Source: Halomonas sp. M4R1S46 | GTDB taxonomy: Bacteria > Pseudomonadota > Gammaproteobacteria > Pseudomonadales > Halomonadaceae | Length of the DNA: 64,000 nt | NCBI RefSeq assembly: GCF_025725685.1 | Contig: NZ_CP107008.1 | Span: forward strand, 3,720,001 to 3,784,000 | Reading direction: 5' to 3' | Shown here: positions 17,132-26,195 of the stretch, one piece after another | Layout of the letters: every line of letters begins with the position of its first letter | How positions within the stretch are numbered: position 1 is the stretch's first letter | The notes under the pieces: generated by a model | Database searches by the model: none | The model's input: only the letters and a program-made list of their open reading frames with translations | What the model was told of the DNA's origin: nothing | Made by a program: the position numbers and the translations under genes

Positions 17132-19438
17132 TCAGCCGTGACGCTTACGCAGTATCCGTGCCGCCTCGACCATATTGGCCAGGGCCGGTTCCACCTCGGC
17201 CCAGCCGCGGGTCTTGAGGCCGCAGTCCGGGTTGACCCACAGCCGCTCCACGGCGATGCGCTCGGCGGCCTTGTCCATCAGGGCCACCATCCAGTCGACC
17301 TCGGGCAGGTTGGGCGAATGGATGTCGTAGACGCCCGGCCCGATCTCGTTGGGATAGTCGAAGTCGCGGAAGGCATCGAGCAGCTCCATGTCGGAGCGGG
17401 AGGTCTCGATGGTGATGACATCGGCGTCCAGGGCGGCGATGGCGGCGATGATGTCGTTGAACTCCGAGTAGCACATATGGGTGTGGATCTGGGTGGTGTC
17501 GTCGGCCACCGCGGCGGCGAGCCGGAAACAGTCCACGGCCCAGTCCAGATAGCCCTGCCACTCGGCGCTGCGCAGCGGCAGTCCCTCACGCAGCGCCGGC
17601 TCGTCGATCTGGATGGCGGTGATCCCCGCGGCCTCCAGGTCGGCCACCTCGTCGCGCAGCGCCAGGGCGATCTGCCGGCAGGTCGTCGCCCGGGGCTGGT
17701 CGTCGCGCACGAAGGACCACTGCAGGATGGTCACCGGCCCGGTGAGCATGCCCTTCATCGGCCGCTCGGTGAGCGACTGGGCGTAGCGGCTCCAGCGAAC
17801 CGTCATCGGCGCCGGGCGCGCCACGTCGCCGAACAGGATCGGCGGCTTGACGCAGCGCGAGCCGTAGCTCTGCACCCAGCCGAAGCGGGTGAAGGCGAAG
17901 CCGTCGAGCCGCTCGCCGAAATACTCGACCATGTCGTTGCGCTCGGCCTCGCCGTGCACCAGCATGTCGAGCCCCAGCGCCTCCTGGCGGGCCACCGCCG
18001 CGGCGATCTCGGCCTCCATGCGCGCCTCGTAGTCGGCGCCGGAGAGCTCGCCGGCCTTGTGGGCGCGACGCGCCTGGCGGATCTCCGCGGTCTGCGGGAA
18101 GGAGCCGATGGTGGTGGTGGGAAACAGCGGCAGGTCGAGGTGACGCCGCTGCGCCCGGGCCCGCCGGTCGTAGGGACTGGCCCGCTCGCTGTCGGCGGCG
18201 GTCACCGCGGCCAGGCGCTCGGCCACCGCCGGACGGTGGATGCGCGGCGAGGCGCGCCGGGCGGCCAGCGCTTCGCCGGTCTCGGCCAGGCGGGCCTCGT
18301 CCCCGGCCGTCAGGCGGGCGTCCAGGGCCCGGCCCAGCAACACCGTCTCGTCGAGCTTCTGGCGGGCGAAGGCCAGCCAGCCCTTGAGTTCGGCATCGAG
18401 TTCGATCTCGGCGGTCAGATCCACCGGCACATGCAGCAGCGAGCAACTCGGCGCCAGCCACAGCCGCTCGCCCAGCCGAGCCGCCAGCGGCGCCAGCCAT
18501 TCGCGCAGCGCGGGCAGGTCGGCCCGCCAGACGTTGCGCCCGTCGATCACCCCGAGCGACAGCACCTTGTGGGGCAGCAGCCGGTCGACCACGGCCTCGA
18601 CCTGCTCGGGCGCGCGCACCGCGTCCAGGTGCAGGCCGTCCACGGGCAGGCCCACGGTCAGCGACAGGTTGTCGCCCAGGCCGCCGAAATAGGTCGACAG
18701 CAGCAGCTTGACCGGCGCCGCCTGGAGGCGGTGATAGGCCCGCTCGTAGGCCTGCTGCCAGGCCAGGGGCAGGTCCTGTACCAGCGCCGGCTCGTCGAGC
18801 TGCACCCAGCTCACGCCCTGGTCGGCCAGCCGCGCGAGCACCTGGCCGTAGACCTCGAGCACCTCGTCGAGCAGGCTCAGGCGGTCGAAGGTCTCGGCCG
18901 CCTCGCCGCGGGCCTTGCCCAGCCACAGCCAGGTCAGCGGGCCGGTCAGCGCCACCTTGACCGCGTGGCCGTCGGCCTTCGCCTCCTCGACCTCGTCGAA
19001 CAGCCGCGAGCTGGCCAGGCGGAAGCGCTGGCCCGGGTGCAGTTCGGGGACCAGGTAGTGGTAGTTGGTATCGAAGTACTTGGTCATCTCGCAGGCCGCG
19101 GCGGGCTCGCCACTGGGCGCCCGGCCCCGCGCCATGCGGAAGGCGGTGTCCAGGTCCACCTCGCCGCGGGCCAGCTCGTCCCCGGCGCCGAAGCGGTCGG
19201 GCACCGCCCCGAGCAGGAGGGAGACATTGAGCACCTGATCATAGAAGGCGAAGTCGCCTACGGTGACGAGGTCCAGGCCGGCCTCGCGCTGCGCCGCCCA
19301 GTGGCGATGGCGCAGCTCGCGTCCCGCGGCTTCCAGGGCCTCGCGATCGCGCTCGCCCTTCCAGTAGGCCTCGGTGGCCTTCTTCAGCTCGCGGTCGGCG
19401 CCGATGCGCGGATACCCGAGCACATGAGCCAATATCAT
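17132..19438 (-). CDS. metE: Cobalamin-independent methionine synthase MetE
   Basis: Zn enzyme that methylates homocysteine with 5-methyltetrahydropteroyltriglutamate in the last step of methionine synthesis. It has 768 residues with N- and C-terminal (beta/alpha)8 barrels. The Zn ligands are in place: H654 and C656 (THMCYSEF), E678 (IETSRS) and C739 (NPDCGLKTRGW), each offset by 13 from E. coli H641, C643, E665 and C726. Folate-barrel motifs include LGYPRIG at the N-terminus. Other segments are WVQLDEPALV and HGEAERNDMVEYFGE. The gene is divergent from metR, the standard arrangement for MetR control. A terminator hairpin follows. Confidence 0.98.
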   Translation of the reverse strand: MILAHVLGYPRIGADRELKKATEAYWKGERDREALEAAGRELRHRHWAAQREAGLDLVTVGDFAFYDQVLNVSLLLGAVPDRFGAGDELARGEVDLDTAFRMARGRAPSGEPAAACEMTKYFDTNYHYLVPELHPGQRFRLASSRLFDEVEEAKADGHAVKVALTGPLTWLWLGKARGEAAETFDRLSLLDEVLEVYGQVLARLADQGVSWVQLDEPALVQDLPLAWQQAYERAYHRLQAAPVKLLLSTYFGGLGDNLSLTVGLPVDGLHLDAVRAPEQVEAVVDRLLPHKVLSLGVIDGRNVWRADLPALREWLAPLAARLGERLWLAPSCSLLHVPVDLTAEIELDAELKGWLAFARQKLDETVLLGRALDARLTAGDEARLAETGEALAARRASPRIHRPAVAERLAAVTAADSERASPYDRRARAQRRHLDLPLFPTTTIGSFPQTAEIRQARRAHKAGELSGADYEARMEAEIAAAVARQEALGLDMLVHGEAERNDMVEYFGERLDGFAFTRFGWVQSYGSRCVKPPILFGDVARPAPMTVRWSRYAQSLTERPMKGMLTGPVTILQWSFVRDDQPRATTCRQIALALRDEVADLEAAGITAIQIDEPALREGLPLRSAEWQGYLDWAVDCFRLAAAVADDTTQIHTHMCYSEFNDIIAAIAALDADVITIETSRSDMELLDAFRDFDYPNEIGPGVYDIHSPNLPEVDWMVALMDKAAERIAVERLWVNPDCGLKTRGWAEVEPALANMVEAARILRKRHG

Positions 19439-19541
19439 GATAAAACCCTGTCTTCATGAATGATGCTACACAGTCTCGCTAGCCACCGTTCCTGAATCAA
19501 ACTAAACTTATTAATCTTCAACATGAACAAAGCTCAGGATC
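19439..19541. promoter_or_regulatory. metE-metR divergent control region
   Basis: The 103-bp spacer is AT-rich. MetR binds TGAA-N5-TTCA. A near match TGAACAAAGCTCA (19524-19536, one mismatch) overlaps the metR leader, and the spacer also has TTCATGAA close to metE and TTCAACATGAA near 19518. Control of metE and autocontrol of metR by MetR is known in enterobacteria; here it is inferred. Confidence 0.45.
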
Positions 19542-20456
19542 ATGCTCGAACTCCGTCACCTCCGCACCCTGGTCGCCCTGCGCGACGCCGGCTCCCTGGT
19601 GGAAGCCGCCGAACGGGTGCACCTGACCCAGTCCGCCCTCTCCCACCAGATCAAGGACCTGGAGGAGCGGCTGGGCAGCCCGCTGTTCCTGCGCAAGACC
19701 CGTCCGGTGGAGTTCACCCGGGCCGGCCTGCGCCTGCTGACGCTGGCCGAGCAGATCCTGCCCCAGGTGCGCATGGCCGAGCGCGACCTGGCGCGGCTGG
19801 CCGGCAACGAGCAGGGCCGGCTGCACATGGCCATCGAGTGCCACAGCTGCTTCCAGTGGCTGATGCCCACCGTGGATCACTTCCGCAACCACTGGCCGGA
19901 AGTGGAGATCGACATCCCCGGCGGCCACCACTTCGAGCCGCTGCCCGCCCTGGCCCGGGAACAGCTCGACCTGGTGATCACCGCCGACCCCCAGCCGTTG
20001 CCCGGGGTGCACTACGAGCCGCTGTTCCGCTACGAGGGACTGCTCGCCGTGGCCCGCCAGCACCCCCTGGCCGGCCGGCCCTTCGTGGTGCCCGCCGACC
20101 TGGCCGAGGAGACCCTGATCACCTATCCGGTGGAGCATGCGCGGCTGGATGTCTTCACCCAGTTCCTCGAGCCGGCCGGGGTCAGGCCCAAGGAGGTGCG
20201 CACCGCCGAGCTGACCATCATGATGATGCAGCTGGTGGCCAGCGGACGCGGCGTCTGCGCCCTGCCCAACTGGGCCTTGACCGAGTACCTCGAGCGGGAC
20301 TACGTGAAGGCGGTGCCGCTGGGGGAGCCGGGGGTCTGGAGCACGCTGTTCGCGGCGATCCGCGAGGAGACCCGCGAGGCCCCCTGGATGGAGGACTTCC
20401 TGCGCACCGCCCGGGAGACCTCCTTCGCGGTGCTGGAGGGGATCAAGCCGGCCTGA
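19542..20456 (+). CDS. metR: LysR-type methionine regulator MetR
   Basis: LysR-family activator of 304 residues. The N-terminal winged helix-turn-helix is LRTLVALRDAGSLVEAAERV followed by LTQSALSHQIKDLEERLG. The effector-domain segment IECHSCFQWLMPTVDHFR is a hallmark of MetR, which uses homocysteine as coinducer, and VSGRGVCALPNW-like sequence (here VASGRGVCALPNWAL) follows. It is divergent from metE, which it most likely activates. The ATG at 19542 has AGGA immediately upstream. A two-component system follows in the opposite direction. Confidence 0.95.
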   Translation: MLELRHLRTLVALRDAGSLVEAAERVHLTQSALSHQIKDLEERLGSPLFLRKTRPVEFTRAGLRLLTLAEQILPQVRMAERDLARLAGNEQGRLHMAIECHSCFQWLMPTVDHFRNHWPEVEIDIPGGHHFEPLPALAREQLDLVITADPQPLPGVHYEPLFRYEGLLAVARQHPLAGRPFVVPADLAEETLITYPVEHARLDVFTQFLEPAGVRPKEVRTAELTIMMMQLVASGRGVCALPNWALTEYLERDYVKAVPLGEPGVWSTLFAAIREETREAPWMEDFLRTARETSFAVLEGIKPA

Positions 20457-20463
20457 CCCGGGC

Positions 20464-22098
20464 TCAGGCGTCCGGGTGGGGATCGCGCTGGGGCAGCAGC
20501 AGCGTGAAGCGAGCGCCGCCAAGCGTGGGGCTGGCATCCACCATGACGCTGCCGCCATGCCAGGCCATGACCTTCTGCACGATGGACAGCCCCAGGCCAT
20601 AGCCGCCGGAGCGCCGGGCGCGGCTGTCGTCGAGCCGGGCGAAGGGCTTGAAGATCTCGCTGCGCGCCGCCGCCGGCACGCCGGGGCCGTCATCCTCCAC
20701 GTCGATCCGCACCAGCCGCGGCTCGCCGTGGACCCGGATCATCACCCGGGACTGGGCATGGCGGCAGGCATTGGCCACCAGGTTCTGCAGGGCCCGCTGC
20801 AGGTAGCGGGGCTCCACCGCGGCCTCCACCTCGTCTCCCGGGGTCAGGGTGATGACCAGCTGGCCATGCAGCGGACGCAACGCCTCGATGACCCGTTCCG
20901 CCATCACCCGACACTCCACCGGTGTGGTCTTCAGCTCGGCCCCGTTGGCCGCCTCGCTGCCGAGGCGCGCATAGGTGAGGATCTCGTCGACCAGGTCGTC
21001 CAGCTCGGCGATATCGGTATCCACCCCCTGCAGCTGGCGGCGCACCGCCGGGTCGTCGGTCATGTCCTCGACCATCTGCACCGCGAAGCGGATGCGCGCC
21101 ACCGGCGTGCGCAGCTCGTGGGAGACCGCCCGGATCATGTCCTGCTGGGCACGCAGCAGCGACTGCACCTGGGCCGCCATGCCGTTGAGGGCCATGCCCA
21201 GGCGTCCCACGAAGTCGCTGCCCTCGACCTTGACCCGGGTATCCAGGCGACCCGCGGCGATCCGCGTGGCGGCGAGCTCGAGCCGTGACATGTGCGCCTC
21301 GACGCTGCGCACGATCAGGTAGATGATCACCGCCAGCACGCCGAGCAGCATCATCAACAGCAGCAGCAGCAGCGAGGCGGGCAGCGGCTCGAAGGCATGG
21401 AGGGGGCCCACCTCCACCCACTGCATGTCGCCGTTCTCGTCCGACAGGCGCAGGTACAGCGACATCGCCCAGCGCTGCGGCAGCAAGCGCACCACCACCT
21501 CGGTATCCCCCAGCTCGGCGAGCCGGGTAGACGCGAGGCCCTCGGGCGGGGTATCGGAGAGATGCAGCTGGATCGCCGCGCTCTGCAGCATCGCGAGCTT
21601 GTCCCGGCGCTGGGCCGGCTCGGTGGCCAGCAACCAGTCGCCGAGCAGTTCGGCCAGCTCCACCAGCTGGTGCTCGGTCAGGCTGGCCAGCTCGACCCGC
21701 AGCAGGCGGGGCTCCCCGGGCAGCTTGCGTTGCAGCAGCCAGCCCTGGGCCTCCGTCTGGTGCGCCAGGGTATGGCCGGCCTCGAGGCGCGCTCCCGCGA
21801 AGTAGCCGACGGGAACGTCGCCCAGGTCGTGGAGGGTCATGGAGATCTCGAGCCGCTCGCCGAGGCGCACCAGCCAGGCCCCTCGCTCTTCGGAAGGCAG
21901 GGCCGACAGCTGGGCGGTGAACAGCGTCATCGGCGCGTCGGCCAGCTGCTCCTGGTAGTGCTGGCGGCGCACCTTGTCGACCACGGTGATGGCCAGCAGC
22001 GCCAGGGCGAAGATCATCACCAGCGCCAGTGCCATGAGGACATAGACCCGCAGGAAGGTGCTGTCGGCCAGGGCCCTTGGCAGAAGGCGGGAAGGCAT
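20464..22098 (-). CDS. rstB: Sensor histidine kinase, RstB-like
   Basis: Membrane sensor kinase of 544 residues. A first helix lies at about residues 17-40 and a second in LPASLLLLLLMMLLGVL-type sequence near 245-265; the part between is a periplasmic sensor. HAMP follows, then the dimerisation helix with the phosphorylated histidine in AVSHELRTPVARIRF, and the ATPase domain with NLVANACRHA, DDGPGVP and GGYGLGLSIV. It overlaps the response regulator gene upstream by one base (TGATG), so both are translated together. The partner is clearly RstA-like. The signal is not known; RstAB in enterobacteria responds downstream of PhoPQ and affects acid and metal responses. Confidence 0.87.
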   Translation of the reverse strand: MPSRLLPRALADSTFLRVYVLMALALVMIFALALLAITVVDKVRRQHYQEQLADAPMTLFTAQLSALPSEERGAWLVRLGERLEISMTLHDLGDVPVGYFAGARLEAGHTLAHQTEAQGWLLQRKLPGEPRLLRVELASLTEHQLVELAELLGDWLLATEPAQRRDKLAMLQSAAIQLHLSDTPPEGLASTRLAELGDTEVVVRLLPQRWAMSLYLRLSDENGDMQWVEVGPLHAFEPLPASLLLLLLMMLLGVLAVIIYLIVRSVEAHMSRLELAATRIAAGRLDTRVKVEGSDFVGRLGMALNGMAAQVQSLLRAQQDMIRAVSHELRTPVARIRFAVQMVEDMTDDPAVRRQLQGVDTDIAELDDLVDEILTYARLGSEAANGAELKTTPVECRVMAERVIEALRPLHGQLVITLTPGDEVEAAVEPRYLQRALQNLVANACRHAQSRVMIRVHGEPRLVRIDVEDDGPGVPAAARSEIFKPFARLDDSRARRSGGYGLGLSIVQKVMAWHGGSVMVDASPTLGGARFTLLLPQRDPHPDA

Positions 22099-22811
22099 CA
22101 GATGTCCTTGACGAACAGATAGCCCTTGCTGCGCACCGTCTTGATCCGCTGCGGCTGGTTGGGATCGTCACCGATCTTGGGACGGATGCGCGAGACGCGG
22201 ACGTCGATGGAGCGGTCCTGGCCGTCGTACCTGATGCCGCGCAGCTGAGAGAAGATCTCCTCGCGGGTCAGCACCCGGCCGGCGTTGCAGGCCAGCAGCC
22301 ACAGCAGGTCGAACTCGGCACTGGTCAGGTCGATGCGCTCGCCGGCCAGGAAGGCCTCGCGGGTCGAGTTGTCGATCTCCAGCTCGCCGAAGCTCAGACG
22401 CGACTCCTCGCTCGCGGCACTCGGCTCGCGGCGGCGCAACAGGGCGCGCATGCGCGCCAGCAGCACCCGCGGCTGGACCGGTTTGGGCACATAGTCGTCG
22501 GCGCCCATCTCGAGGCCCAGCACCTGATCCATGTCATCGGTGCGGGCGGTCAGCATCAGGATCGGACCGGGGTAGTCCGAGCGCACCCGGCGGCAGATCG
22601 ACAGGCCGTCCTCGCCGGGCAGCATCAGGTCCAGGATCACCAGGTCCGGCTGCAGGGTGAGGATCCGCTCGACGCCATGGGCGCCATCGGCTTCCAGGGT
22701 CACCCGGAAGCCATTGGCCTCCAGGTAGTCGCGGGTCAGCTCGGCCAGCCGCTCATCGTCCTCGATGATCAGCACATGATCCTGCTCGTGGGGGTCAACG
22801 CTGTCGTCCAT
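22098..22811 (-). CDS. rstA: OmpR-family response regulator, RstA-like
   Basis: Two-domain response regulator of 237 residues. The receiver has the acidic pair D18/D19, phosphoacceptor D61 (VILDLMLPGEDG), the threonine in MLTAR and the lysine in PKPVQP. The C-terminal winged helix has the OmpR pattern and, in particular, SQLRGIRYDGQDRSIDVRVS and QRIKTVRSKGYLF, which match RstA of E. coli more than PhoP or OmpR. A short acidic N-terminal extension (MDDSVDPHEQ) precedes the receiver. It is first in the operon with rstB. The 353-bp spacer upstream is shared with the divergent nrdA. Confidence 0.9.
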   Translation of the reverse strand: MDDSVDPHEQDHVLIIEDDERLAELTRDYLEANGFRVTLEADGAHGVERILTLQPDLVILDLMLPGEDGLSICRRVRSDYPGPILMLTARTDDMDQVLGLEMGADDYVPKPVQPRVLLARMRALLRRREPSAASEESRLSFGELEIDNSTREAFLAGERIDLTSAEFDLLWLLACNAGRVLTREEIFSQLRGIRYDGQDRSIDVRVSRIRPKIGDDPNQPQRIKTVRSKGYLFVKDI

Positions 22812-22995
22812 TCTTCTTTGCCTACCTCGACGGGCCGTTGGTCAGGGACGCCGGCACGCTGTACGACCGGCTTGTTGCTCAAGGATACCCGACAACCCCC
22901 CGCTTCGCTCACCCGTCCCCCTGCTGCAATGCAGTGAAAGGCCCAACCATGCGGGCTGGCGGGAAGGTCAAAATCGCCCCCCGGAAGGACACAGC

Positions 22996-23079
22996 TCATC
23001 CACAAGTTATCCACTTGATGACCGGGCAAAAGCACACTATCTTGTGCTCGACCTCGGCGAGGACACCACATCCTGTGCC
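22996..23079 (+). promoter_or_regulatory. nrdAB promoter with two DnaA-like and two NrdR-like boxes
   Basis: In the 353-bp rstA-nrdA spacer. TCATCCACA (22996-23004) and TTATCCACT (23007-23015) each match the DnaA box TTATCCACA at 8 of 9 and start 11 bp apart. A promoter TTGATG (23015-23020)-17 bp-TATCTT (23038-23043) follows. NrdR-like box 1 (23031-23048, arms AGCACA/TGTGCT) covers the -10; box 2 (23062-23079, ending CCTGTGCC) starts 31 bp later, the three-turn spacing expected of NrdR pairs. Both types of control are known for E. coli nrdAB. The rest of the spacer (22812-22995) shows nothing recognisable. Confidence 0.65.
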
Positions 23080-23164
23080 ATAGCAACCACTCTCATAGCT
23101 GTCAACCGTCGCCGTCCGGCGGCCTTCGACCACCCGACACACCAAGGTAGGGAACCCCGGCGCC

Positions 23165-26086
23165 ATGGATACCACCGCTACTCCGGACCGTCCGTCCGTC
23201 TCCGTTACCGCACCGCAGACCCTGCGTGTCATCAAGCGCACCGGCGATGTGGTGCCCTTCGATGCCGGCAAGATCGCCGTTGCCCTGAGCAAGGCCTTCA
23301 TCGCCGTGGAGGGCGACAACGCCGCCACCTCGTCGCGCGTGCGCGACTTCGTGCAGCGCGCCTCCGAGGGCATCGCCCAGGCCTTCCAGCGTCGCATGTC
23401 CGACGGGGGCACCGTCCACATCGAGGACATCCAGGACCAGGTCGAACTGGCGCTGATGCGCGCCGGCGAGCAGAAGGTGGCCCGCGCCTACGTGCTCTAC
23501 CGCGAGGAGCACGCCCGCGCCCGCGCCGAGGCCGGCGGCGACATCGAGAAGCCGCACCCGACCCTCAACGTCACCGCCGTCGACGGCAGCACCCGCCCGC
23601 TGGACCTGGGCCGGGTCGAGACCCTGGTCTTCGACGCCTGCGAGGGCCTGGCCAACGTCGAGCCGGGCAAGATCGTCGACGACTCCCTGAAGAACCTCTA
23701 CGACGGCGTGACGGTGGACGGCGTCTCCCAGGCGCTGATGATGACCGCGCGCACCCTGGTGGAGAAGGACCCCAACTACACCTACGTCACCGCCCGTCTG
23801 CTGCAGGACAACCTGCGCCGCGAGGCGCTGTCGTTCCTGGGCATCGCCGACGAGGCGACCTACCAGGAGATGGCCGACTACTACAAGCCGGCCTTCCAGG
23901 CCTACATCGAGAAGGGCATCGAGTTCGAGCAGCTCGACCCGCGACTGGCCGAGTTCGACCTCGAGCGCCTGGGCGATGCCCTGGATCACACCCGCGACGC
24001 CCAGTTCACCTACCTGGGCCTGCAGACCCTCTACGACCGTTACTTCATCCACCGCGACGAGGTGCGCTACGAGCTGCCCCAGGTGATGTTCATGCGCGTC
24101 GCCATGGGCCTGGCGCTCAACGAGGACGACCGCGAGGCGCGGGCCATCGAGTTCTACGAGCTGCTCTCCAGCTTCGACTACATGGCCTCCACCCCGACCC
24201 TGTTCAACTCGGGCACGGTGCGCAGCCAGCTCTCCTCCTGCTACCTCACCACCGTCCCGGATGACCTGGACAGCATCTACAGCGCCATCCGCGACAACGC
24301 CCTGCTCTCCAAGTGGGCCGGCGGCCTGGGCAACGACTGGACGCCGGTGCGTGCGCTGGGCTCCTACATCAAGGGCACCAACGGCAAGTCCCAGGGCGTG
24401 GTCCCCTTCCTCAAGGTGGTCAACGACACCGCCGTGGCGGTCAACCAGGGCGGCAAGCGCAAGGGCGCCGTCTGCGCCTATCTGGAAAGCTGGCACCTCG
24501 ACATCGAGGAGTTCCTCGAGCTGCGCAAGAACACCGGTGACGACCGTCGCCGCACCCACGACATGAACACCGCCAACTGGGTGCCGGACCTGTTCATGAA
24601 GCGGGTCTTCGACGACCAGGACTGGACCCTGTTCTCGCCGGCCACCTGCCCGGACCTCCACGACCTGTACGGCGCCGCCTTCGAGAAGCGCTATCAGGAA
24701 TACGAGGAGATGACCCGAAGCGGCCAGCTCAAGCTGTTCAAGCGCGTCAAGGCCAAGGACCTGTGGCGCAAGATGCTGTCGATGCTGTTCGAGACCGGCC
24801 ACCCCTGGATCACCTTCAAGGATCCGTGCAACCTGCGCAGCCCGCAGCAGCACGCCGGCGTGGTCCACAGCTCCAACCTGTGCACCGAGATCACCCTGAA
24901 CACTTCGCCCGACGAGATCGCGGTGTGCAACCTGGGGTCCGTCAACCTGGCCCAGCACGTCACCGACGGTGAGTTCGACGGCGACAAGCTCAGGAAGACC
25001 GTGCGTACCGCCGTGCGCATGCTCGACAACGTCATCGACATCAACTATTACGCGGTGCCCCAGGCGGAGCGCTCCAACTTCAAGCATCGCCCGGTGGGGC
25101 TGGGCATCATGGGCTTCCAGGACGCCCTCTACGCCCAGGATATCGCCTACGCCTCCGAGGGAGCCGTGAGCTTCGCCGACCGCTCCATGGAGCTGGTCAG
25201 CTACCACGCCATCGAGGCTTCCGCGGACCTCGCCGCCGAGCGCGGTCGCTACCAGAGCTTCGAGGGCTCGCTGTGGGACCAGGGCGTGCTGCCCATCGAT
25301 TCCATCGAGAAGCTGAAGCAGGAGCGCGGCGAGAAGTACATCGAGGTCGACACCTCCGCGACCCAGGACTGGGAGCGCATCCGCGAGAAGATCGCCGCCC
25401 AGGGCATGCGCAACTCCAACGTCATGGCCATCGCCCCGACGGCGACCATCTCCAACATCTGCGGCGTCTCGCAGTCGATCGAGCCGACCTACCAGAACCT
25501 GTTCGTCAAGTCGAACCTGTCGGGCGAGTTCACCGTGGTCAATGCCTACATGGTCAACGACCTCAAGGACCGCGGCCTGTGGGACGAGGTCATGATCAAC
25601 GACCTCAAGTACTACGACGGCAGCGTCCAGCCCATCGACCGTATCCCGGCCGACCTCAAGGCCAAGTACGCCACCGCCTTCGAGATGGAGCCCAAGTGGC
25701 TGGTGGAGGCCGCGGCTCGTCGCCAGAAATGGATCGACCAGGCGCAGTCGCTGAACCTCTACATCAAGGGCGTCTCCGGCAAGAAGCTGGACGTGACCTA
25801 TCGCATGGCCTGGTTCCGCGGCCTCAAGACCACCTACTACCTGCGCGCCCTGGGCGCCACCTCGGTGGAGAAATCCACCGTGGACCGCGGCAACCTCAAC
25901 GCCGTCAGCAACGCCTCGCCCGGCGCGGGCCCGGCCCCCTCCGCCGCCCCGGAGCCGAAGCCGGAGCCCTCAGCGCATGGAGAGCCCAAGGGCATCGACG
26001 ACTTCCTGCAGGGCAAGGGCGGCAGCGGCTCCCGGGCGCCCTCGGCGGGCGACATGGACGAGCTGGGCTGCGAGGCCTGCCAGTAA
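23165..26086 (+). CDS. nrdA: Ribonucleotide reductase class Ia, alpha subunit NrdA
   Basis: Large subunit that reduces ribonucleoside diphosphates to deoxy forms. It has 973 residues, about 200 longer than E. coli NrdA, because the N-terminus carries at least two ATP-cone domains: the first begins LRVIKRTGDVVPFDAGKI, the second TRPLDLGRVETLVFDACEG. Pseudomonas-type NrdA also has several ATP cones. Active-site elements are the redox cysteine in SQLSSCYLTTVPDD, the N-x-C-x-E radical triad in SSNLCTEITL, and the second redox cysteine in AVCNLGSVNL. The tyrosine pair of the radical path is in TYYLRALG. The C-terminal shuttle cysteines are C969 and C972 (LGCEACQ), after a flexible proline/alanine-rich linker. 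Confidence 0.97.
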   Translation: MDTTATPDRPSVSVTAPQTLRVIKRTGDVVPFDAGKIAVALSKAFIAVEGDNAATSSRVRDFVQRASEGIAQAFQRRMSDGGTVHIEDIQDQVELALMRAGEQKVARAYVLYREEHARARAEAGGDIEKPHPTLNVTAVDGSTRPLDLGRVETLVFDACEGLANVEPGKIVDDSLKNLYDGVTVDGVSQALMMTARTLVEKDPNYTYVTARLLQDNLRREALSFLGIADEATYQEMADYYKPAFQAYIEKGIEFEQLDPRLAEFDLERLGDALDHTRDAQFTYLGLQTLYDRYFIHRDEVRYELPQVMFMRVAMGLALNEDDREARAIEFYELLSSFDYMASTPTLFNSGTVRSQLSSCYLTTVPDDLDSIYSAIRDNALLSKWAGGLGNDWTPVRALGSYIKGTNGKSQGVVPFLKVVNDTAVAVNQGGKRKGAVCAYLESWHLDIEEFLELRKNTGDDRRRTHDMNTANWVPDLFMKRVFDDQDWTLFSPATCPDLHDLYGAAFEKRYQEYEEMTRSGQLKLFKRVKAKDLWRKMLSMLFETGHPWITFKDPCNLRSPQQHAGVVHSSNLCTEITLNTSPDEIAVCNLGSVNLAQHVTDGEFDGDKLRKTVRTAVRMLDNVIDINYYAVPQAERSNFKHRPVGLGIMGFQDALYAQDIAYASEGAVSFADRSMELVSYHAIEASADLAAERGRYQSFEGSLWDQGVLPIDSIEKLKQERGEKYIEVDTSATQDWERIREKIAAQGMRNSNVMAIAPTATISNICGVSQSIEPTYQNLFVKSNLSGEFTVVNAYMVNDLKDRGLWDEVMINDLKYYDGSVQPIDRIPADLKAKYATAFEMEPKWLVEAAARRQKWIDQAQSLNLYIKGVSGKKLDVTYRMAWFRGLKTTYYLRALGATSVEKSTVDRGNLNAVSNASPGAGPAPSAAPEPKPEPSAHGEPKGIDDFLQGKGGSGSRAPSAGDMDELGCEACQ

Positions 26087-26100
26087 CGGCGCTCCGCGCC

Positions 26101-26135
26101 GGCCCCGGGCTTCGGGCAACGAGCTGCCCGGGGCC
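26101..26135. other. Hairpin in the nrdA-nrdB spacer
   Basis: Perfect 10-bp stem GGCCCCGGGC / GCCCGGGGCC with a 15-base loop, 14 bp after the nrdA stop. No T-run. It could protect the nrdA message or reduce read-through so that NrdA and NrdB levels differ. Confidence 0.45.
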
Positions 26136-26195
26136 CGCACAGTTTAGCTACCGGTGTCATGCGTTGACGCCACCAGCAACAGGACAGGACGACTC

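Noticed and set aside
16166..19459. Plus-strand open frame of 1,097 codons opposite metE
   Set aside because: Antisense shadow of metE and the lipoprotein gene; composition is typical of antisense reading, and there is no family motif.
19439..19541. SAM riboswitch in front of metE
   Set aside because: The spacer is only 103 bp, divergent, with no multi-helix junction or terminator; MetR-like sites explain control better.
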